Below, piece after piece: positions 53,759 through 58,749 of a stretch of DNA of 58,749 bases. The position numbers and the translations under genes are program-made. Position 1 is the first letter of the stretch. Each line of letters opens with the position of its first letter. The stretch is from an uncultured Rhodospirillales bacterium. GTDB lineage: Bacteria > Pseudomonadota > Alphaproteobacteria > Acetobacterales > Acetobacteraceae. Below the pieces are notes generated by a model. The model had not been told where the DNA came from, did not search any database, and saw only the letters and a program-made list of their open reading frames with translations. The stretch is from positions 1 to 58,749 of the forward strand of contig CAIMWH010000046.1 of assembly GCA_903845065.1 (NCBI GenBank). The letters run 5' to 3'.

Positions 53759-54694
53759 TTAGCGGGTCTGCTGGATCGCCGAGAGCACCCAGCGGCCGCC
53801 GGGGGCACGCAGGAAGGTCCAGAGTTCGGTGGCCTGGGTGCGCTGGGTGGGGTTGCCATCCACCACGCGGCCGGTGCTGTCACGCGTGACGTCGATCATC
53901 GAGAAGCGCATCGCCACGGTGGCGTATTCGCGGCCCGGCTCGGCCCAGGCTTCCGAGAGGTCCCCCTGTTCGAGGTGAACATCCGCCACGGTGTTGATCA
54001 CGCCGCGGCTGGTCTGCTCGCTCATCTGCTCGGAGAAGTAGCTGACCATCTCGGGGGAGGCCATCTGGCCGAGGCTGCGCAGGTCATGCGCCGACCAGGC
54101 CGCCTGCACGCCGTGCAGCAGGTCCTCGAAGGCGTGGAAGTCCGCCGGGGTGACGTTGATGGCGTTGGTGCTGCCGCCGCCACCACCGCCGCCGGGCGCG
54201 CCCGGGGCCATGGTGCGGGTGTAGTCGGCCGGGCCGCCAGCCATGGCGGGGCTGCGGTTGGCGAACAGGTTCCACAGCATGCGGCCGATCCAGACCACCA
54301 GGAAAATCTGCAACAGGAAGCCCAGGAACCCGCCGAAGCCGGTGATGCCGTGGAACATCCCGCCGCCGAACAGCATGCCGCCGATGCCGGCGCCAAGCAG
54401 GCCACCCATCAGGCCGGACATGAACGGCGACCGGCCAAAGATCGACGATCCGAAGGCCGGGCGCGGTGCCGTGGCGTAGGGCGATGTGCTGGGCGCTGTC
54501 TGCGGCGTCATGCTGCGCTGCATCGGCGCGGCGTAGCCCGGCGCGGTGCTGGTGGAGGGGGGCGCGCTGTAGGTGTTGCTGCCGCGGCTGCCCATGGACG
54601 TGCTGCTGCCGGCACGGGCAAAGGCGTCAACCGGCGCAACGGCGATGGCGAAAACCAGCGCGGCGGCGGTGATGATGGCGGTACGGCGGAACAT
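53759..54694 (-). CDS. Tim44-like domain membrane protein
   Basis: A 311-residue protein: signal/anchor (FRRTAIITAAALVFAIAVAP), Ser/Pro-rich linker (SRGSNTYSAPPSTSTAPGY), a Gly-rich hydrophobic region with membrane segments (GLMGGLLGAGIGGMLFGGGMF; GFLGFLLQIFLVVWIGRMLW), a poly-Gly spacer, then a C-terminal Tim44 domain (about 185-311: FEDLLHGVQAAWSAHDLRSL...ELWTFLRAPGGRWVLSAIQQ). ATG 54694 follows AGGGAGA. Bacterial Tim44-like proteins are inner-membrane proteins of unclear role. The stop lies 5 bp from the convergent BON gene. Confidence 0.85.
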   Translation of the reverse strand: MFRRTAIITAAALVFAIAVAPVDAFARAGSSTSMGSRGSNTYSAPPSTSTAPGYAAPMQRSMTPQTAPSTSPYATAPRPAFGSSIFGRSPFMSGLMGGLLGAGIGGMLFGGGMFHGITGFGGFLGFLLQIFLVVWIGRMLWNLFANRSPAMAGGPADYTRTMAPGAPGGGGGGGSTNAINVTPADFHAFEDLLHGVQAAWSAHDLRSLGQMASPEMVSYFSEQMSEQTSRGVINTVADVHLEQGDLSEAWAEPGREYATVAMRFSMIDVTRDSTGRVVDGNPTQRTQATELWTFLRAPGGRWVLSAIQQTR

Positions 54695-54800
54695 CGGCGT
54701 CGGATCTCCCTGGAAGTCTTGCTTATCTAGGTGCACGCATACCCTGAATCGAGAGGCGGATGACACAGGTGTTTTGTGCGGCACCTAAACTTTACGCCAT

Positions 54801-55994
54801 CTATCGCAGCAACTTCCGCGCCAGCACCGCCGAGACCAGGCTGGCCGCCGCCGCGCCCGCCAACGCCCCCTCGATCGACCATGACACCGCAATGCCGCCG
54901 ATCGCCGAGCCGAGCGGGAGACCGCACATGTTCAGGCTGATCGATACCGCCATCACCCGCCCGAGCAGCGCCGGGTCGGTGCGGCGCTGGCGCAGGGTGA
55001 GCACCGCGACATCCACCGGCCCGGCGGCGAAATTCAGCAGCACCATGCCGGCGACCAGCCCGGCCAGGCCAAAGTTGGCGGCTACCGGAAACAACGCAAA
55101 CGCGGTCACCAGCCCGCCGATGCCGATCACCGCGCCCTCGCGCCCCATGATCCCCAGCCGCCCGGCCAGCAATGCCCCGGCGACGCCGGCCAGACCGGCC
55201 ACGGCCCACAGCACCCCGGTCAGGCTGTCCGCCGCCGCCCCGGCGCCCACGGCGCGGGCGGCCATCACCGGCACGATGACGATCAGCATGCCCCAGCTCA
55301 CCGTCTGCATCCCGTAGGACAGCGCCAGGCCGCGCAGGACGGGATGGCGAACCACATGGCGCACCCCGCTCCAGGCCTGCCCGAACAGGCCGCCCCGGCT
55401 GCCGCCCGGGATATCGCCGTGCAACACCTTCAGCGCCGCGGCGGCAGCCACCAGATAGAGCGCCGCGGTCAGCCCGACAGCGGCGGGGGCGCCGAAAAAC
55501 CCCAGCAGCGGCCCGGCGATCACCGGCCCCACGGTGTCGGTGACGGCGTTGATGGTGGTGTCCAGCGCATTCACCGTGTCTCGCGCCGGTGCCGGCACCA
55601 GGCGCGGCAGCACCGAGCGGATGCCGGCGGCGCTCAAGGGCGTGGTCAGCGCATAGGCCGCCGCGAGCGCGACCAGGGCGGGTGGCGTCATCGCGTCCAG
55701 CCCATCCAGCGCGGCCAGCACAGCGAGCCACACCGCGGAGGCCACCAGGTCCAGCACGATCATCCGCCCGGCGCCCAGCCGGTCGAGCGCCGCTCCGGCG
55801 ATGGGGCTGGCGATCATGCCGGGGATCAGCGCCGCGAACCCGGCCCACCCGGCGATCGCGGGGGAGCCGAAGCGGTTGAGCGCGTAGAGCACCAGCAGCA
55901 CCAGGAACATCCGCCCCGCCAACCGCGCCAGGGTGGTGGCGAGCAGCAGCGCGCCGACGCCGGGCAGACGGATCACGGCGGAATAGGATGTCAC
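54801..55994 (-). CDS. MFS transporter (DHA3/EntS-like exporter)
   Basis: A 397-residue 12-helix MFS protein with motif-A-like SPIAGAALDRLGAGRMIVLD after helix 2 and the EntS/MFS_3 style NALDTTINAVTDTVGPVIAGPLLG. Relatives export siderophores or drugs. The GTG start overlaps the DUF2927 gene stop (GTGA). Last gene of the msrC-DUF2927-MFS unit. Cargo unknown. Confidence 0.83.
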   Translation of the reverse strand: MTSYSAVIRLPGVGALLLATTLARLAGRMFLVLLVLYALNRFGSPAIAGWAGFAALIPGMIASPIAGAALDRLGAGRMIVLDLVASAVWLAVLAALDGLDAMTPPALVALAAAYALTTPLSAAGIRSVLPRLVPAPARDTVNALDTTINAVTDTVGPVIAGPLLGFFGAPAAVGLTAALYLVAAAAALKVLHGDIPGGSRGGLFGQAWSGVRHVVRHPVLRGLALSYGMQTVSWGMLIVIVPVMAARAVGAGAAADSLTGVLWAVAGLAGVAGALLAGRLGIMGREGAVIGIGGLVTAFALFPVAANFGLAGLVAGMVLLNFAAGPVDVAVLTLRQRRTDPALLGRVMAVSISLNMCGLPLGSAIGGIAVSWSIEGALAGAAAASLVSAVLARKLLR

Positions 55995-56782
55995 TGCGGC
56001 TTCTTCGCCACGGGCCGGAATGCCAGGGCCTTCTGTGCCGCCGAAAGCACCTCCTCGCGGCGCATACCGGGGTGCAGGGCGCGGCTGTAGAGCACGCGCA
56101 GCATGCGGTCATCCTCGCGCGACAGCCTGGTGGCGGTGCCTGGCGCGAAGGCGCTGGCCGGCAGGAACGCGCCGGGGCCCATCAGGCCGAGGGCGGCGCC
56201 GAGACCGTGCAGCGCGCAGGCGCTGGCTTCGGGGGTGGGCTGCGTGATATCGATGCCGATCACCGCGGCCTTCAGCACCGTGCGCCCGGCATCGCCCCAT
56301 ACCGGGAGCGCCCAGCAGAGGGTGCGGTCGATCACGGTCACGATGAACTCGTTCACCGTTTCCTCGTCGCCAAGGAAAGCGTTGCGTAGCATGCCGCGCA
56401 GCGGGCCGCGAAAGGCTGCCGGCAGGTTTTCGTCCGCCACGATGAAGGCGTTGGGCGGATCGCGGGCGACATCCTGCTCCAGCACCAGGCGCAGCTTCAG
56501 CCCGGTGGGGCGGGCGAGCGCGCGCAAGGCCGCCTGGGCGTCGGCGCGATCCTCCTTGCGGCCGAACACGAACAGGCGCATCGGCCCCACCCAGCGCGAC
56601 AGCGCATCGCGCACCGGAATGGCCCACATCGGGTTGCCGTCGAAGGCGAGCATGGCGAGTTGCTCGGCGATATCAGCCGCGTGGATCACCGGCGGCCGGA
56701 CGGGCGGGGCCGTCGTTGCCGGGGTCTGGGGTGGCGCGGCGGCGGCCAGCACGAGCAGCGACGCGACAGCCGCCCGCCTCAC
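55991..56782 (-). CDS. DUF2927-family exported protein
   Basis: A 263-residue protein with an N-terminal signal (RRAAVASLLVLAAAAP). MRLFVFGRKEDRADAQAALRALARPTGL, ACALHGLGAALGLMGPGAFLP and DDRMLRVLYSRALHPGMRREEVL match the DUF2927 pattern, whose latter half recalls a metallopeptidase-like fold without an evident HExxH motif. Function unknown. The GTG start overlaps the msrC stop (GTGA), and the end overlaps the MFS gene. Confidence 0.75.
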   Translation of the reverse strand: MRRAAVASLLVLAAAAPPQTPATTAPPVRPPVIHAADIAEQLAMLAFDGNPMWAIPVRDALSRWVGPMRLFVFGRKEDRADAQAALRALARPTGLKLRLVLEQDVARDPPNAFIVADENLPAAFRGPLRGMLRNAFLGDEETVNEFIVTVIDRTLCWALPVWGDAGRTVLKAAVIGIDITQPTPEASACALHGLGAALGLMGPGAFLPASAFAPGTATRLSREDDRMLRVLYSRALHPGMRREEVLSAAQKALAFRPVAKKPQ

Positions 56783-57234
56783 GCCGCCAGCGAGGCCACG
56801 TAGGCCGCCGCAACCTGCTCGAACAACGCCTGCTCGGCCGCGCCGAAGCGGGCGAGATGGGGGCTGTCGATATCAAGAACCCCGATCACCACGCCCCCTT
56901 GCACTAACGGCACCACGATTTCGGAGTTGGATGCCGCATCGCAGGCGATGTGGCCGGGGAAGGCATGCACGTCCGCCACCAGCACCGTTTCGCCACGCGC
57001 GGCCGCGGTGCCGCAGACGCCCTGGCCAATGGGAATGCGCACGCAGGCCGGCTTGCCCTGGAACGGGCCGAGCACCAGCGTTTCGCCCTGGCGGAAATAG
57101 AAGCCGGCCCAGTTGATGCCCTCCAGATGCTGCCAGATGGCGGCGGCGGTGTTGGCGGCGTTGGCAATGGGGTCATGCTCGCCGGTCAACAGTCCGAGCA
57201 CGTCGCTGAGCAGGTCGTCATGGGCGATATGCAT
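56779..57234 (-). CDS. msrC: Free methionine-(R)-sulfoxide reductase (GAF domain)
   Basis: A 151-residue single GAF-domain enzyme. The fRMsr motifs are complete: INWAGFYFRQGETLVLGPFQG, the first Cys pair in ACVRIPIGQGVCGTAA, and the third Cys in GHIACDAASNSEIVVPL. It reduces free methionine-R-sulfoxide with electrons from thioredoxin. ATG 57234 (MHIAHDDLLSDVL) is the family-like start; the open frame upstream is not homologous. Confidence 0.92.
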   Translation of the reverse strand: MHIAHDDLLSDVLGLLTGEHDPIANAANTAAAIWQHLEGINWAGFYFRQGETLVLGPFQGKPACVRIPIGQGVCGTAAARGETVLVADVHAFPGHIACDAASNSEIVVPLVQGGVVIGVLDIDSPHLARFGAAEQALFEQVAAAYVASLAA

Positions 57235-57428
57235 GGGGTGCTCCGGGTGGATTCGCGGGAGGGGATTTATTAGCCCGTGGCCGCGCGGCACTCCATGGCA
57301 AGTTTGTTTCAGTGTTCCGGCGGGTTTTGTGCGGTTCGCCCCGCCGAATCGCCTTGCGTGGCGGGCCGCGCCAACGCACGCTTGGCCGTCGCGGCCCCCC
57401 ATCGCGGCCACCCAATGGAGAGCCCGCC

Positions 57429-58634
57429 ATGCGACGTATCCTTGCCGCCCTGGCCCTGGTCCTTGCGCTCGCACCCGCCGCCGTGGCGCGCGAGACGCTG
57501 ACCATCGGGATTTCGCAGTTCCCCTCCGGGCTGCACCCGTATTTCGATCCGGAAGTCGTCAAGGGTTACGTCCTGGGCTTCGCGATCCGCCCGGTGACGG
57601 CATTTGATGCTGACTGGGTCAACCACTGCATGCTGTGCACCGAACTGCCGACGCTGGAGAATGGCGGCGTCACATTGGAGACCCGGCCCAACGGCACCCC
57701 CGGCATGGCCATCCATCTCACCCTGCGGGACGACCAGTTCTGGGGCGACGGAACCCCGGTGACCTCGGCCGATGTTGCCGCCACGGCTAAAATCGGCGGC
57801 AATCCGGCCTCGGGCTTCCCCGATGTGCGCACCTGGGGGCGGGTGGAGCGGGTGGAGGTGATCGACGCCCACCGCGTGGTGCTGCATCTCGATGAGGTGT
57901 GGGCGCTCTACGACCGCATGCCCGCGCTGCTGCCGGCCCATATCGAGGGCGCCATCTACGACAAGGCGGCCAATCCCGGCGAATACCTGCGCGGCACCGC
58001 CTACAACCGCGCCCAGACCACGCCCGGGCTCTACAACGGGCCGTATCGCATCGCGGGCTATGATTCCGGCTCGCAGATCGTGCTGGAGCGCAACGCCGCC
58101 TGGAAGGGGCGGCCCCCGGCGTTCAACCGCATCGTGGTGAAGGGCATCCTCAACACCGCCGCGTTGCAGGCCAACCTGATGTCCGGCGACATCGACCTGG
58201 CGCCCGAGGGTATCGGGCTCACCATCGACCAGGTGCTGACCCTCCAGGAACAGTCCCCGGATCGGTTCGACTATGCCTTCCACGACACGCTCACCTTCAG
58301 CCACATCGATTTCCAGCTTGACGATCCGCATCTCGCCGATGTGCGGGTGCGCCGGGCGCTGCTGATGGGGGTGGACCGCAAGGCTATCGTCGATCGCATC
58401 TACAAGGGACGTGCCGAAGTGGCGCACACCACCGTGCCCAGCGGGGACCCGATGGCGGCGCGTGACATCACCGCCGTGCCCTATGATCCCGCCGGCGCGC
58501 GCGCCCTGCTCGCCCAGGCCGGCTGGACGCCGGGGGCGGACGGGGTGTGCCGCAATGCCGCCGGGGAGCGGCTGTCCATCGTTTTCCAGACCGGCTCGGG
58601 CATCAAGCTTAGCCCGTCCTATTCATGGGGCTGA
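57429..58634 (+). pseudogene. Peptide-type ABC substrate-binding protein, C-terminally truncated
   Basis: 401 residues with signal RRILAALALVLALAPAAVA. The mature part follows SBP_bac_5 proteins (LTIGISQFPSGLHPYFDP; LTLRDDQFWGDGTPVTSADVA; GPYRIAGYDSGSQIVLERN; DVRVRRALLMGVDRKAIV). Homologous proteins run to about 520 residues; here the frame changes to SPSYSWG and stops after the stretch LSIVFQTGSGIKL, losing about the last 120 residues of lobe I. No later frame restores the family pattern before the window ends. It may be a broken gene, a frameshift/assembly join, or the edge of an inserted element. The first 390 residues look intact. Confidence 0.65.
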
Positions 58635-58749
58635 CGTTCGTTTCGCGATTTGAGCGGCGGGCATGGATTTCCTGTCGCCTGTTTCATCGCGGTAGCCGGT
58701 GGTTTTTGATGGGCGTTGGGGTTTCGGGCTGCGGTTGGTTCGGGGGCAA
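58635..58749. other. Right-end segment without recognisable gene
   Basis: 115 bases with more T-rich, G/T-biased sequence than the rest of the window and no convincing coding frame. It begins where the truncated binding protein stops. Confidence 0.5.

Overview
The window is high-GC, densely coded bacterial DNA with short intergenic gaps, many ATGA/GTGA start-stop overlaps and 58 recognisable protein genes. No tRNA, rRNA, CRISPR array or insertion sequence was seen. Several features point to an alphaproteobacterium, probably an Acetobacteraceae-like member of the Rhodospirillales: a short HprK next to RapZ, mannose-type EIIA, HPr and EI; the coaE-dnaQ pair; a Hint_2-type protein; and many ABC importers. 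The family-level placement is an inference.

Layout. 1-5650 (+): a branched-chain-type ABC importer (livH, cut by the window edge, then livMGF) with a metallo-beta-lactamase-fold hydrolase and an FAD-linked oxidase in the same operon. 5643-7334 (-): thioesterase, dnaQ, coaE. 7440-12824 (+): a sugar/glycerol-phosphate-type ABC importer with two tandem binding proteins. 12975-18266: a dipeptide-type ABC importer split into two convergent halves (binding protein and DppB on +, DppCDF on -). The minus half continues upstream into a CocE-like hydrolase, a small membrane protein and a Hint-fold protein that lacks the usual catalytic residues. 21801-24177: an MHS-family MFS transporter and a secreted Lys/Pro/Ala-rich protein. 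24313-28234 (+): a MarR regulator followed by a 1147-residue iron-sulfur flavoprotein that looks like NfnB fused to NfnA. 28368-29420: a family 2 glycosyltransferase.

29471-42338 is an iron-uptake island. ftrA, ftrB and ftrD (ferrous iron system, without the ftrC permease) run on +. Facing them on - are a ferric ABC transporter (fbpABC) and a TonB operon: a siderophore receptor, piuC, a PepSY reductase-like membrane protein, exbB, exbD and tonB. A divergent Sel1-repeat gene closes the island. Three Fur-like 15-mers of the same type (TGCGA.TG..TC.CA) sit in front of ftrA, fbpA and the receptor. katG follows. 44834-48771 (-) is the regulatory PTS cluster (hprK, rapZ, EIIA, HPr, EI).

48884-50610 (+) holds a PLP dehydratase and an enoyl-CoA hydratase. 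50630-53753 is a stress cluster: DUF3775 protein, archease, Hsp20 and an HPF/cold-shock fusion on -, and a triple-BON protein on +. The last two genes diverge from a 151-bp AT-rich gap with one perfect FNR-type site (TTGAT-N4-ATCAA), placed at about -41.5 from a good -10 element on each side. This reads as an oxygen-controlled bidirectional switch. The right end carries a Tim44-like protein, an MFS exporter, a DUF2927 protein, free-methionine-sulfoxide reductase, and a peptide-binding protein whose frame stops early just before the window ends.
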